A stretch of DNA of 64,000 nucleotides, taken from assembly GCF_009759665.1 (NCBI RefSeq), contig NZ_WQNE01000002.1, forward strand, positions 372,001 to 436,000, given 5' to 3'. Source of the stretch: Bradyrhizobium cajani. Its GTDB lineage: Bacteria; Pseudomonadota; Alphaproteobacteria; Rhizobiales; Xanthobacteraceae. The notes beneath the pieces were generated by a model. The model was not told the origin of the DNA, did no database searches, and saw nothing but the letters and a program-made list of their open reading frames with translations. Of this stretch, positions 1 through 9,987 are shown in pieces; the stretch's first letter is position 1; each line of letters begins with the position of its first letter. A program made the translations under genes and the position numbers.

Positions 1-887
1 CGCATCTGGACAATCTCGCCATCAACATCCGCCAGCGATCGGCCGAGTGCCTCGACAATCTGCCGCGTGGCGAGGTGTTCGACTGGGTCGATCACGTCTC
101 GATCGAGCTCACCACGCAGATGCTCGCGGTGCTGTTCGACTTCCCCTGGGAAGACCGCCGCAAGCTGACGCGCTGGTCCGACATCGCCACCACGATTCCC
201 GGGCCCGACGGCCTCGTCGCCACCGAAGACGAGCGTCAGGCGGAGCTGACGGAATGCGCAGGCTATTTCGCGCGGCTCTGGAAGGAGCGCATAGCGCAGC
301 CGCCGAAGAGCGATCTGCTCTCGATGATGGCGCATGGCGCCGCAACCCGCGACATGGATGCGAAGAACTTCCTCGGCAATCTCATCCTTCTGATCGTCGG
401 CGGCAACGACACCACCCGCAACACCATGTCGGGCTCGATCTACGCCCTGAGCCAGCATCCGGAACAGTATCGCAAGCTGCGCGAGAACCCCGCCCTGCTC
501 GACAGCTTCGTGCCGGAAGTCATCCGCTGGCAGACGCCGCTGGCGCATATGCGCCGTACCGCGCTCTCCGACTTCGAGTTCCGCGGCAAGCGGATCAAGG
601 AGGGTGACAAGGTCGTGATGTGGTACGTCTCGGGCAACCGCGACGAGGAGGCGATCGAAAAGCCCTACGATTTCATCATCGATCGCGCCCGCCCGCGCAC
701 GCATCTCTCCTTCGGCTTCGGTATTCACCGCTGCGTCGGCCTGCGGCTTGCTGAACTCCAGCTCAAGATTATTTGGGAAGAAATTCTCAAGCGTTTCGAC
801 CATATTGATGTGGTCGGCGAACCCAGGCGCGTCTATTCGAGTTTCGTGAAGGGACTGGAGACGCTGCCGGTGAAGATTTCGGCGTGA
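1..887 (+). CDS. Cytochrome P450, CYP153-type (5' end outside window)
   Basis: C-terminal part (about 294 codons) of a class I bacterial P450; the frame is open from base 3, so the start lies upstream. Visible signatures are the I-helix oxygen-activation motif GGNDTTRN, the K-helix ExxR in 'PEVIRWQTP', and the heme-thiolate loop [10 protein letters not shown]. The combination '[13 protein letters not shown]', '[13 protein letters not shown]' and '[11 protein letters not shown]' is characteristic of the CYP153 family, whose known members hydroxylate the terminal carbon of alkanes and fatty acids using a ferredoxin and ferredoxin reductase. Over the last 117 aligned residues a hand count gives 92 identities with the next gene, so the two are tandem paralogues. 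No redox partner is seen nearby. The actual substrate is unknown. Confidence 0.9.
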   Translation, partial: HLDNLAINIRQRSAECLDNLPRGEVFDWVDHVSIELTTQMLAVLFDFPWEDRRKLTRWSDIATTIPGPDGLVATEDERQAELTECAGYFARLWKERIAQPPKSDLLSMMAHGAATRDMDAKNFLGNLILLIVGGNDTTRNTMSGSIYALSQHPEQYRKLRENPALLDSFVPEVIRWQTPLAHMRRTALSDFEFRGKRIKEGDKVVMWYVSGNRDEEAIEKPYDFIIDRARPRTHLSFGFGIHRCVGLRLAELQLKIIWEEILKRFDHIDVVGEPRRVYSSFVKGLETLPVKISA

Positions 888-892
888 GAAAT

Positions 893-1036
893 CTCCCTCT
901 CCCCGTTCTTACGGGGAGAGGGTCGGGGTGAGCGGCTCTCTCCGCGAAGACGGTAAAAGCCGGACTCGCGGAGATTCCCCTCACCCGGATTGCGTCTTCG
1001 ATGCAATCCGGCCTCTCCCGCAGGCGGGGAGAGGCG
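893..1036. repeat. Intergenic palindromic repeat, family A
   Basis: A 12-bp perfect stem with a 4-base loop (arms 895-906 and 911-922, CCCTCTCCCCGT and its complement) is followed by a second inverted repeat CGGATTGC/GCAATCCG (986-993, 1003-1010) and a CTCTCCC/GGGAGAG pair. Related copies occur at about 18189, 26451 and 45662. It fills the gap between the two P450 genes and could fold in the transcript. Confidence 0.8.
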
Positions 1037-1062
1037 AAGAAGAAACAACTGGAGCCACAACC

Positions 1063-2337
1063 ATGAACATCCAAGCGCCGGTTCAAGTGGACAAGGCCGA
1101 ACGCATGCGCAAGGCGCGGGAAGAGGCCTATGCGACGCCATTGGCGCAGTTCCACCCCGGCGCACCCAGGCTGTTCCAGGACGACACGCTGTGGCCGTGG
1201 TTCGAGCGGCTGCGCAAGGAAGAGCCGGTGCATTACTGCACCAATGCGCCGATCGAGCCCTACTGGTCGGTGGTGAAATACAACGACATCATGCATGTCG
1301 ACACCAATCACGGCATCTTCTCCTCGGACTCGACGCTCGGCGGGATCTCGATCCGCGACGTGCCGCAAGGCTATGACTGGCCAAGCTTCATCGCCATGGA
1401 CCAGCCCAAGCACTCGTCGCAGCGCAAGACGGTGTCGCCGATGTTCACCCCTCAGCATCTGGACGAACTCGCAAAACTGATCCGGCAGCGCTCGCAGACC
1501 GTGCTCGACAATCTGCCGCGCAACGAGACCTTCAACTTCGTCGAACGCGTCTCGATCGAGCTGACGACGCAGATGCTGGCGACCCTGTTCGACTTCCCCT
1601 GGGAGGAACGGCGCAAGCTGACGCGCTGGTCCGATGTCTCGACCGCCTTGCCCAAAAGCGGCATCGTCGCCTCGGCCGAAGAGCGCCGCCGCGAGATGGA
1701 CGAGTGCTACGCCTACATGTCGAAGCTGTGGAACGAGCGCGTCAACTCCGCCCCGCGCAACGACCTGTTGTCGCTGATGGCCCATAACGATGCGACCCGC
1801 TTCATGGACCCCGACAACCTGATGGGCAACATCATCCTGCTCATCGTCGGCGGCAACGACACCACGCGCAACACCATGACCGGCTCGGTGCTGGCGCTGA
1901 ACGAGAACCCGGACCAGTACGAGATGCTGCGGAACAATCCGATGCTGATCGATTCCATGGTGCCGGAGGTGATCCGCTGGCAGACGCCGCTGGCGCATAT
2001 GCGCCGGACCGCGCTCCAAGACACCGAAATTGGCGGCAAGCACATCAGGAAGGGCGACCGCGTCGTGATGTGGTACGTCTCCGGCAACCGCGACGAGGAG
2101 ATGTTCGACAAGCCGAACGACTTCATCATCGACCGCCCGCGGCCGCGCACCCACCTCTCCTTCGGCTTCGGCATCCACCGCTGCGTCGGCATGCGGCTCG
2201 CCGAACTCCAGCTCCGGATCGTCTGGGAGGAGATGCTGAAGCGGTTCGACCGGATCGAGGTCGTCGGCGAGCCCAAGCGAATCTATTCGAGCTTCATCAA
2301 GGGGTATGAGTCGCTGCCGGTGCGGATACCGGGGTAG
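1063..2337 (+). CDS. Cytochrome P450, CYP153-type
   Basis: A complete 424-residue P450, the usual length for a soluble bacterial enzyme. ATG 1063 is chosen because GGAG stands just upstream (1051-1054) and the protein then aligns with CYP153 N-termini; longer in-frame extensions run into the repeat. Motifs: GGNDTTRN in the I helix (263-270), ExxR at E302-R305, and heme loop FGFGIHRC with axial Cys374. Known CYP153 enzymes are omega-hydroxylases of medium-chain alkanes and fatty acids and work in the cytosol with separate ferredoxin and reductase proteins. None is encoded here. The 176-bp gap to the upstream paralogue contains a repeat, so co-transcription is possible but not shown. Substrate is inferred only to family level. 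Confidence 0.92.
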   Translation: MNIQAPVQVDKAERMRKAREEAYATPLAQFHPGAPRLFQDDTLWPWFERLRKEEPVHYCTNAPIEPYWSVVKYNDIMHVDTNHGIFSSDSTLGGISIRDVPQGYDWPSFIAMDQPKHSSQRKTVSPMFTPQHLDELAKLIRQRSQTVLDNLPRNETFNFVERVSIELTTQMLATLFDFPWEERRKLTRWSDVSTALPKSGIVASAEERRREMDECYAYMSKLWNERVNSAPRNDLLSLMAHNDATRFMDPDNLMGNIILLIVGGNDTTRNTMTGSVLALNENPDQYEMLRNNPMLIDSMVPEVIRWQTPLAHMRRTALQDTEIGGKHIRKGDRVVMWYVSGNRDEEMFDKPNDFIIDRPRPRTHLSFGFGIHRCVGMRLAELQLRIVWEEMLKRFDRIEVVGEPKRIYSSFIKGYESLPVRIPG

Positions 2338-2359
2338 GCACAGCCGCCGCAACACACTC

Positions 2360-2440
2360 CGTCATTGCGAGTGCAGCGAAGCAATCCAGACTGCCGCCGC
2401 GGAGGAATTCCTGGATTGCTTGGCTGCGCTCGCAATGACG
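2360..2440. repeat. Intergenic palindromic repeat, family B
   Basis: The outer arms CGTCATTGCG and CGCAATGACG are exact complements. Inside are GAAGCAATCCAG and a near-complementary CTGGATTGCTTGGC around a GCCGCCGCGGAGG core. Close copies occur at 29933-30019 and 45535-45614, with a half copy at 25704-25738. It lies between convergent genes. Confidence 0.85.
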
Positions 2441-2574
2441 AGGTCTTGGATGCGGATGCGCATCACGGCCGCAGCGACAGCGCGGCGACATACCAGCTAT
2501 AAAATTTCGGCATGACAGCTCGCGCCAGATGCGAAGGCAAGTCGGCGCCTGACTGTTCTACGACACCACCGCAT

Positions 2575-3495
2575 CTAACTCAATTTGATGTCCCACAGCC
2601 CTTCCTTGCGGCAGGCGGCGACCTCCTCGCGCAGGAGCGCGGTGATGGCGAGCGAGGCCGTCGAGGCCGGACGGTCGATCGGAGAGGCGAAAATGAGCTC
2701 GCGCGTCATCGGCCTGGATACTGGCGCGGTCTCCAGCCGTCCGTCCGCGACCTCGCCATGGACCGACGAGGGCGGCAGCAGCGCGAAGCCGAGCCCCTCC
2801 TCGACCAGGCTCGTCAGCACGCGAAACGAATCCGCCTCGAGCTGGACGTTGAGCTTGATCTTGCGTTGGGCGGCCGCGTGCTCGATCAGCGCGCGGAGGC
2901 CGTGCGAGTGACTGGGCAGGACCAGGCGCTGGCGCAAGAGCCAGCCGATATCGACGCTCTTCTTGCGCGACAGGCCGCAGCCGCGCGGGCCGACCGCGAC
3001 GATGTTGTCGCGGCCGAGACTCTCGACGTTGAGATGCAGGTCGGCGGAGCGGCCATAGAGGATGGCAAGGTCCATCTCGCCGCGATGCAGCCATTCGACG
3101 AGATGACCGCTGTAGCTCTCGACGATGCGCAGCGAGATGCCGGGAAACCTCTCGACGCTGCGCCGCGCGAAGCGCGCCGACAGCACGCAGCTCACGGTCG
3201 GAACCAGGCCAAGCACGACCTGGCCGGACGGCGGCCCCTTGGCCGACTGGATGTCGTCGCGGATCTGGTCGATCTGCCGCACGATGCCGGAGGTGCGTGC
3301 CAGGAGCAGGCGTCCCGCCTCGGTCAGCACCATGCCGCGGCCATTGCGGGTGAACAATTCGGTGCGCAGCTCGTGTTCCAGGAGCTTGATCTGCCGGCTC
3401 AGCGCCGGCTGCGCCACGCGCAACGTGTCGGACGCCTTGGAGAGGCTGCCGAGCTCCGCCACGCAACTGAAGGTCCTGAGCTGCCGGAAATCCAT
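2575..3495 (-). CDS. LysR-type transcriptional regulator
   Basis: A 306-residue LysR-type regulator. ATG 3495 is used because 'MDFRQLRTF' is the normal LysR N-terminus; an extension to 3543 would add 16 non-family residues. The winged HTH occupies about residues 1-60 (AQPALSRQIKLLE is the recognition region) and is followed by a linker helix and a two-lobed substrate-binding domain (about 90-300). It is divergent from the acyl-CoA dehydrogenase operon at 3621 across a gap of about 125 bp that holds an imperfect palindrome. LysR proteins usually control the divergent operon and themselves in response to a pathway intermediate. That role is inferred from position, and the inducer is not known. 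Confidence 0.9.
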   Translation of the reverse strand: MDFRQLRTFSCVAELGSLSKASDTLRVAQPALSRQIKLLEHELRTELFTRNGRGMVLTEAGRLLLARTSGIVRQIDQIRDDIQSAKGPPSGQVVLGLVPTVSCVLSARFARRSVERFPGISLRIVESYSGHLVEWLHRGEMDLAILYGRSADLHLNVESLGRDNIVAVGPRGCGLSRKKSVDIGWLLRQRLVLPSHSHGLRALIEHAAAQRKIKLNVQLEADSFRVLTSLVEEGLGFALLPPSSVHGEVADGRLETAPVSRPMTRELIFASPIDRPASTASLAITALLREEVAACRKEGLWDIKLS

Positions 3496-3520
3496 GCTTG
3501 CCAATCCTGGAAGGCTACTC

Positions 3521-3538
3521 CATACGCTATAGCAAATG
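3521..3538. promoter_or_regulatory. Candidate LysR operator
   Basis: An 18-bp imperfect inverted repeat with 14 of 18 symmetric positions, centred on a perfect GCTATAGC. It lies in the divergent gap 26 bp upstream of the LysR start and 82 bp upstream of the acyl-CoA dehydrogenase start. T3523 and A3535 give the T-N11-A spacing of LysR boxes. Location and symmetry support it; no binding evidence is available. Confidence 0.45.
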
Positions 3539-3620
3539 AGCATAGGGGGCTGGCATTGTTTTCACAACGCCAGGGGATTGGCCGGCGTTATCTTAACTGC
3601 CGCTATCGATTGGAAACGCC

Positions 3621-4802
3621 ATGAGCCAAGAAAAGCAAGACCAACACCCCACCGAGGATCACGCCGACATCCGCGAAGCCGTCGCAAAGCTCTGCGCGCA
3701 GTTTCCCGGCGAATACTGGCGCAAGCTCGACCGCGAGATGGCTTACCCGACGGCCTTCGTCGATGCGCTGACGCAGGCCGGCTATCTCTCGGTGCTGATC
3801 CCCGAGGAATATGGCGGCGCGGGCCTGAAGCTGTCGGCCGCGGCTGCGATCCTCGAAGAGATCCAGCGTGCGGGCTGCAACGGCGGCGGCTGTCACGCCC
3901 AGATGTACACGATGGGCACCGTGCTGCGGCACGGCAATGCCGAGCAGAAGGCAAAGTACCTGCCGAAGATCGCCAGCGGCGAATTGCGGCTTCAGGCCTT
4001 CGGCGTCACCGAGCCGACCAGCGGCACCGACACCTCCTCGCTGAAGACCTTCGCGCGCAAGGAAGGCAACGACAGCTACGTCGTCAACGGCCAGAAGATC
4101 TGGACCAGCCGCGCCGAGCATTCCGACCTGATGGTGCTGCTGGCGCGCACCACGCCGAAGGAGCAGGTCAAGAAGCGCACGGATGGGCTCTCGGTGTTCA
4201 TCGTCGACATGCGCGAGGCGAAGAACAACGGTCTCGAGATCCGCCCGATCCGCACCATGATGAACCACGCCACCACCGAAGTGTTCTTCACCGACATGAA
4301 GGTGCCGGCGGAGAACCTGATCGGCGAGGAAGGCAAGGGTTTTCGCTACATCCTCTCCGGCATGAATGCCGAGCGCATCCTGATCGCGGCCGAATGCGTC
4401 GGCGACGCCAAATGGTTCATCGCCAAGGCCACCAGCTACGCCAAGGAGCGCGCCGTGTTCGGCCGGCCGATCGGCCAGAATCAAGGCATCCAGTTCCCGA
4501 TCGCCAAGGCCTACGCCTCGATGCGCGCGGCCGATCTGATGGTGAAGGAGGCGACGCGCAAATACGAGGCCGGGCTCGACTGCGGCGCGGAGGCCAACAT
4601 GGCCAAGATGCTCGCGGCCGATGCGTCCTGGGAAGCGGCCAATGCCTGCATCCAGACCCACGGCGGTTTCGGCTTCGCCGAGGAATACGATGTCGAGCGC
4701 AAGTTCCGCGAGACGCGACTGTACCAGGTGGCGCCGATCTCGACCAACCTCGTGCTGTCCTTTGTCGCCGAGCATGTGCTCGGCATGCCCCGCTCGTATT
4801 GA
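3621..4802 (+). CDS. Acyl-CoA dehydrogenase
   Basis: A 393-residue FAD-dependent acyl-CoA dehydrogenase, which introduces a trans-2 double bond into an acyl-CoA. It has the N-terminal helical domain (1-125), the beta domain with AFGVTEPTSGTD (126-137) and NGQKIWTS (156-163), and the C-terminal helical domain with THGGFGFAEEY. The position equivalent to the usual C-terminal catalytic Glu is not acidic. E251 in 'GMNAERI' matches the location used by isovaleryl-CoA-type enzymes, suggesting a branched or unusual acyl substrate. It is the first gene of an operon with a CoA-transferase 9 bp downstream and a hydratase, and is divergent from a LysR gene. The substrate remains undetermined. Confidence 0.9.
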   Translation: MSQEKQDQHPTEDHADIREAVAKLCAQFPGEYWRKLDREMAYPTAFVDALTQAGYLSVLIPEEYGGAGLKLSAAAAILEEIQRAGCNGGGCHAQMYTMGTVLRHGNAEQKAKYLPKIASGELRLQAFGVTEPTSGTDTSSLKTFARKEGNDSYVVNGQKIWTSRAEHSDLMVLLARTTPKEQVKKRTDGLSVFIVDMREAKNNGLEIRPIRTMMNHATTEVFFTDMKVPAENLIGEEGKGFRYILSGMNAERILIAAECVGDAKWFIAKATSYAKERAVFGRPIGQNQGIQFPIAKAYASMRAADLMVKEATRKYEAGLDCGAEANMAKMLAADASWEAANACIQTHGGFGFAEEYDVERKFRETRLYQVAPISTNLVLSFVAEHVLGMPRSY

Positions 4803-4811
4803 GGTCGCACC

Positions 4812-5915
4812 ATGGGAGCACTTGACGGGATCAGGGTGATTGCGGTCGAGCAGGCGGTCGCGGCGCCGTTCTGCTCCTCGCGCCTGGCGGATGCGGGCGC
4901 GGAAGTCATCAAGATCGAGCGGCCCGAGGGCGATTTCGCCCGCGGCTATGACGCGGCAGCCAAGGGCCAGAGCAGCTACTTCGTCTGGCTCAACCGCGGC
5001 AAGCGGTCGGCGGTGGTCGATCTCGCCACCAAGGAGGGCCGCGCCGAGCTCGAGAATCTGATCGCGAGCGCCGACGTGCTGATCCAGAACCTCAAGCCGG
5101 GCTCGATGGACAAGCTCGGCTTTTCGCGCGAGCGGCTCCTGAAGGACTATCCGAAGCTGATCTCGTGCACGATCACCGGCTATGGCGACGAGGGCCCCTA
5201 CGCGCACCGCAAGGCCTATGATCTCCTGATCCAGGCCGAGAGCGGGCTTGCCTCGATCACCGGCAATCCCGACGGCGCCTCGCGCGTCGGCATGTCGATC
5301 GTGGACGTCGCGACCGGCGCGACCGCGCATGCGGCAATCCTGGAAGCGCTGATCGCGCGGGGCCGCACCGGCAAGGGCGCCGACATCCGCATCTCCATGT
5401 TCGACGTGATGGCGGACTGGTGCACCGTGCCGCTGCTCAATGCCGAGGCCGGCAATCCGCCCAAGCGCATGGGCCTGCGCCATCCCTCGATCGCGCCCTA
5501 TGGCGTGTTCACCTCGAAGGACGGCAAGGACATCCTGATCTCGATCCAGAGTGAGCGCGAGTGGAAGACGCTGTGCGCCGAGGTGCTGGACCAGCCGAAT
5601 TTGCCCGCCGATCCCCGCGTCGCCAACATGGTCGAGCGCGTGCGCAACCGCGACTTCACCGACAAGACGGTCGCCGGCAGCTTCGGCCAGATGACGCGCG
5701 ACGAGCTGCTCAAGCGGCTGTCGGACGCCGACATCGCCTTTGCCGAGGTCAACACCATGGCCGACCTCGCCAACCATCCGCATCTGCGCCGCATCGAGGT
5801 CGACACGCCGAACGGCCGCGTCAGCTATCCCGCCCCGGCGCCGATCATCGTCGGCGAGACGCGCGCTTACGGCGCTGTGCCCGGCATCGGCGAAGATCCC
5901 CAATCCAGGAAGTAA
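4812..5915 (+). CDS. Family III CoA-transferase (CaiB/BaiF type)
   Basis: A 367-residue family III CoA-transferase, which moves CoA between carboxylic acids through a mixed anhydride on an aspartate. D137 in 'KAYDLLIQAESGL' corresponds to that nucleophile. The N-terminus 'LDGIRVIAVEQAVAAPFCS' and 'GAEVIKIERP' are typical of the Rossmann-like first half, and 'RTGKGADIRISMFD' of the central region. Only 9 bp separate it from the dehydrogenase and 14 bp from the hydratase, so it probably activates the acid that these two then oxidise and hydrate. The close relation of such clusters to C4/C5 dicarboxylate metabolism is an inference from gene order. Confidence 0.9.
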   Translation: MGALDGIRVIAVEQAVAAPFCSSRLADAGAEVIKIERPEGDFARGYDAAAKGQSSYFVWLNRGKRSAVVDLATKEGRAELENLIASADVLIQNLKPGSMDKLGFSRERLLKDYPKLISCTITGYGDEGPYAHRKAYDLLIQAESGLASITGNPDGASRVGMSIVDVATGATAHAAILEALIARGRTGKGADIRISMFDVMADWCTVPLLNAEAGNPPKRMGLRHPSIAPYGVFTSKDGKDILISIQSEREWKTLCAEVLDQPNLPADPRVANMVERVRNRDFTDKTVAGSFGQMTRDELLKRLSDADIAFAEVNTMADLANHPHLRRIEVDTPNGRVSYPAPAPIIVGETRAYGAVPGIGEDPQSRK

Positions 5916-5929
5916 CAGAGCGAGGCGTG

Positions 5930-6781
5930 ATGACCGGGAAGCTCGACATCGATCATTTGCGGCAATGGATCGGCCGCAGCACGGAGGCCACCGACATCGT
6001 CACCGCGCAGCTCGTCAAGGGCCTGCGCGCGACGCTGTTCCAGGAGGTCGGCGAACCCAAAACGGGCGATGCCGCGCCGTTCACGGTGCACTGGTGCCTG
6101 GCGCAGCCGGTGTTTCCGATGTCGATGCTCGGGCCCGACGGCCATCCGACCCGCGGCGGCTTCCTGCCGCCGGTGCCGCTGCCGCGCCGGATGTGGGCCG
6201 GCGGCGAGATCGAGTTCTTGCAGCCCTTGCGCGTCGGCGATGAATCGACGCGGACCTCGCGCATCGCCGATGTGCAGATGAAGACGGGATCGACCGGCAC
6301 GCTGTGCTTCGTCTCGGTCGAGCACAGCATCTCCTCGCCGCGCGGCACGGCCATCCGCGAGCGGCAGGATATCGTCTATCGCGAGATGACGAGCAGCGCG
6401 CCGGCAACGGCGAAGGCTCCGCCCCCGCCGTCGCAGGCGCAGCACCGCGAGACGCATGTGTCCGATCCCGTGCTGCTGTTCCGCTACTCGGCGCTGACCT
6501 TCAACGGCCACCGCATCCATTACGACCGCGACTACGTCACTGAGGTCGAGGGCTATCCTGGCCTGATCTTCCACGGCCCATTGCAGGCGGCGCTGATCAT
6601 CGAGATGGCGGCGAAGCTGCGCGGCGGCAAGGCGCCGACGAAGTTCACCTATCGCGGCGTGCAGCCGCTGTTCGAGGGCACGGAGTTCTCGATCAACGCG
6701 AATGACAGCGGCGAGAGCATGGAGCTGTGGACCGCGAATGCCGAAGGGCAGCCGACGATGAAGGGCACCGCGGTGTGGTGA
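5930..6781 (+). CDS. HTD2/MaoC-type hydratase (mesaconyl-C4-CoA hydratase-like)
   Basis: A 283-residue double-hotdog protein. ATG 5930 follows GAGGC (5922-5926) and the frame gives 'MTGKLDIDHLRQWIG'; upstream in-frame sequence overlaps the CoA-transferase. The C-terminal half carries 'FRYSALTFNGHRIHYD' and 'EGYPGLIFHGPL', the signature of fungal/bacterial HTD2-type dehydratases and of mesaconyl-C4-CoA hydratases, with the hydratase-2 His in 'HRIHYD'. A Pro/Ala-rich linker near residues 160-170 separates the halves. It is the third gene of the operon starting at 3621 and would hydrate the enoyl-CoA made by the dehydrogenase. The exact substrate is not determined by sequence. Confidence 0.85.
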   Translation: MTGKLDIDHLRQWIGRSTEATDIVTAQLVKGLRATLFQEVGEPKTGDAAPFTVHWCLAQPVFPMSMLGPDGHPTRGGFLPPVPLPRRMWAGGEIEFLQPLRVGDESTRTSRIADVQMKTGSTGTLCFVSVEHSISSPRGTAIRERQDIVYREMTSSAPATAKAPPPPSQAQHRETHVSDPVLLFRYSALTFNGHRIHYDRDYVTEVEGYPGLIFHGPLQAALIIEMAAKLRGGKAPTKFTYRGVQPLFEGTEFSINANDSGESMELWTANAEGQPTMKGTAVW

Positions 6782-6833
6782 GCCACCGCAGCTTCCTCGT
6801 CATTGCGAGCGTAGCCGCGATGCAGGAACTTAG

Positions 6834-6940
6834 ACCCTCACCCTGAGGAGCGCGCCCTTCGCGCGCGTCTCGAAGGGCGAGGCCACCAGCCGGGCCTTCA
6901 TCCTTCGAGACGCGCGAAGACGCGCTCCTCAGGATGAGGA
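6834..6940. repeat. Intergenic palindromic repeat, family E
   Basis: Long inverted repeat built from CCTGAGGAGCGCG...CGTCTCGAAGG and its complement CCTTCGAGACGCGCG...CGCTCCTCAGG. It occupies most of the 179-bp gap before the ThDP enzyme. A related element lies at 29772-29904. Confidence 0.8.
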
Positions 6941-6960
6941 ATTAACAAGGGACGGAAATC

Positions 6961-8583
<1,623 letters not shown>

Positions 8584-8589
8584 GGCGCG

Positions 8590-8670
8590 CGTAGCCCGGA
8601 TGAGCGCAGCGATATCCGGGGTGCTGCAACGACAAAAGTCCCGGATGTCGCTACGCTCATCCGGGCTACG
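8590..8670. repeat. Palindromic repeat with 17-bp perfect arms, family F
   Basis: CGTAGCCCGGATGAGCG (8590-8606) and its exact complement (8654-8670) enclose a second near-palindrome GATATCCGGG/CCCGGATGTC. It lies between two convergent genes, 7 bp after one stop and 4 bp from the other, so it may serve as a bidirectional transcript end. Confidence 0.8.
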
Positions 8671-8673
8671 ATA

Positions 8674-9450
8674 TCACGACGCCAGGAATCCCCCATCGGC
8701 CGCCAGCACATGCCCGACGACGTAGGATGACGCGTCGGACGAGAGCCACACCACCGCTTCCGCAATCTCCTCCGGATTTCCCATACGCCGCAGCGGCAGG
8801 CCAGCACCGACGGTTGCGACGTCGCCGACGCCGGCGCGCAGCATCATGTCGGTGACGACACGGCCGGGCGCGACGGCGTTGATGCGGATGCCGCGGGGGG
8901 CGTTCTCCATCGCGGCCGAGCGCGTCAGCGAGATCGCGGCCGCCTTGGAGGCCGAATAGAGCGAGAAGCCGGGATTGGGATTGCGCACGCCGCTGACGGA
9001 TGCGTTGACGACGATGCTGCCGCGCCCCTGCGCCAGCATCGCCGGCAATTGATGGCGCAGGCACAGGAACAGCGCGCGGACATTGGTGTCGAACACGCTG
9101 TCGTAGATATCGGTGCCCTGCTCTTCCAGCGGCGCGCGGCGTTCCTGGAAGCCGGCATTGTTGAAGGCGACGTCGAGCCGGCCATAACGCTCCAGAGCCG
9201 CACCGACGAGGCGCGCGACGTCCTCCTCGCGCGTGATGTCGGTCCTGACCGGGATGGCCTCCGAGCCGAGCTCGCGGCAGCTGGCGGCGGTCGCTTCGAT
9301 CTCCGCCTCGCGCCGGCCCGCAACAACGATCGCTTCCGCGCCTTCGGCCGCCATCCGCAAGGCCGTGGCGCGGCCGATGCCGCTGCCGCCGCCCGTCACG
9401 AGGCAGACCTTGCCCTTCATCCGCTCACCAGCCGGCAAAGTTCCGCTCAT
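8674..9450 (-). CDS. Short-chain dehydrogenase/reductase
   Basis: A 258-residue classical SDR with NAD(P)-binding TGGGSGIG (19-26), NNAG (96-99), catalytic Ser150, Tyr164 and Lys168 in YSASK, and a C-terminal 'GHVLAADGG' typical of 3-oxoacyl-ACP-reductase-like members. 'VAGRRE' after beta-2 favours NADPH. ATG 9450 is preceded by GGAG at suitable distance; Met11 is an alternative start. It is divergent from a marR gene across a perfect palindrome, so MarR control is likely. A detoxifying or catabolic reductase is plausible, but the substrate cannot be read from sequence. Confidence 0.9.
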   Translation of the reverse strand: MSGTLPAGERMKGKVCLVTGGGSGIGRATALRMAAEGAEAIVVAGRREAEIEATAASCRELGSEAIPVRTDITREEDVARLVGAALERYGRLDVAFNNAGFQERRAPLEEQGTDIYDSVFDTNVRALFLCLRHQLPAMLAQGRGSIVVNASVSGVRNPNPGFSLYSASKAAAISLTRSAAMENAPRGIRINAVAPGRVVTDMMLRAGVGDVATVGAGLPLRRMGNPEEIAEAVVWLSSDASSYVVGHVLAADGGFLAS

Positions 9451-9485
9451 GGCTCACTCCAAAACGCTTGCGCGCGACGCTGCGC

Positions 9486-9514
9486 GCATATAGTTGTATG
9501 ATACAACTATATGC
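9486..9514. promoter_or_regulatory. Perfect 29-bp palindrome, candidate MarR operator
   Basis: Fourteen bases (GCATATAGTTGTAT) and their exact complement flank a single G at 9500. It is AT-rich in a GC-rich genome, lies between the divergent SDR and marR genes, and ends 11 bases before the preferred marR start. ATAGTTGTAT-type symmetric sites fit MarR dimers. Binding at this place would block both promoters. Confidence 0.75.
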
Positions 9515-9525
9515 CGGGAGTCAAG

Positions 9526-9981
9526 ATGGCCGATCTTTCGCTGATCGACGACATCCGCGCCGCCTCGCGGCTGATGGTGCGCGAGCTCGGCTTCATGGAT
9601 GCGACGGTGGCGGCGTCGGACTATCCGCCCTCGGCGGTCCACACCATTCTGGAGATCGGCATCCGCGGTCCGATGAATTCAGGCGAGCTCGGCGATTTCC
9701 TGCGGCTGGAGAAATCCAGCGTCAGCCGCCTGGTGCGCAAGCTGATCGACTGCGGCGAGCTCAAGGAGACGCCGGATGATGCGGATGCACGCAGCAAGCT
9801 GTTGTCGCTGACGGCGAAGGGACGGCGCACGCTGGAGGCGCTGCACGCATTCGGCCGGCAGCAGGTGAGCGGCGCGCTGGCGGCGTTGACGGCGGCCGAG
9901 CAGCACACGGTGCGCGAGGGAATGATGCTCTATGCGCGGGCGCTCAAGCAGAGCCGGATGGAAGATGGGGCGGCGGCGTGA
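9526..9981 (+). CDS. MarR-family transcriptional regulator
   Basis: A 151-residue MarR-type repressor. ATG 9526 is preferred over ATG 9511: GGGAG (9516-9520) sits 5 bases upstream, while 9511 lies inside the palindromic operator. The winged HTH spans about residues 45-110 with 'GELGDFLRLEKSSVSRLVRKL' split between helices and 'DDADARSKLLSLTAKGRR' forming the wing. The flanking helices make the dimer interface. MarR proteins usually release DNA on binding a phenolic or oxidant ligand. Its divergent partner is an SDR, and the shared palindrome suggests joint control of both genes. The ligand is unknown. Confidence 0.9.
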   Translation: MADLSLIDDIRAASRLMVRELGFMDATVAASDYPPSAVHTILEIGIRGPMNSGELGDFLRLEKSSVSRLVRKLIDCGELKETPDDADARSKLLSLTAKGRRTLEALHAFGRQQVSGALAALTAAEQHTVREGMMLYARALKQSRMEDGAAA

Positions 9982-9987
9982 ACTCCG

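Noticed and set aside
893..1036. Interpretation of the intergenic palindromes as rho-independent terminators
   Set aside because: Most copies lack a T-run and are composite; they recur as families, so they are better described as dispersed repeats.
787..2355. 522-codon open frame antisense to the P450 gene
   Set aside because: Its product is a low-complexity Arg/His/Leu/Val-rich chain with no motif, while the opposite strand encodes an obvious P450. High-GC genes often leave the antisense frame open.
3603..5903. 766-codon open frame antisense to the dehydrogenase and CoA-transferase
   Set aside because: It covers two well-supported genes on the other strand, and its composition is typical of a mirror frame.
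9511..9525. Upstream ATG for marR at 9511
   Set aside because: It lies inside the palindromic operator and lacks a Shine-Dalgarno, whereas ATG 9526 has GGGAG at ideal distance.
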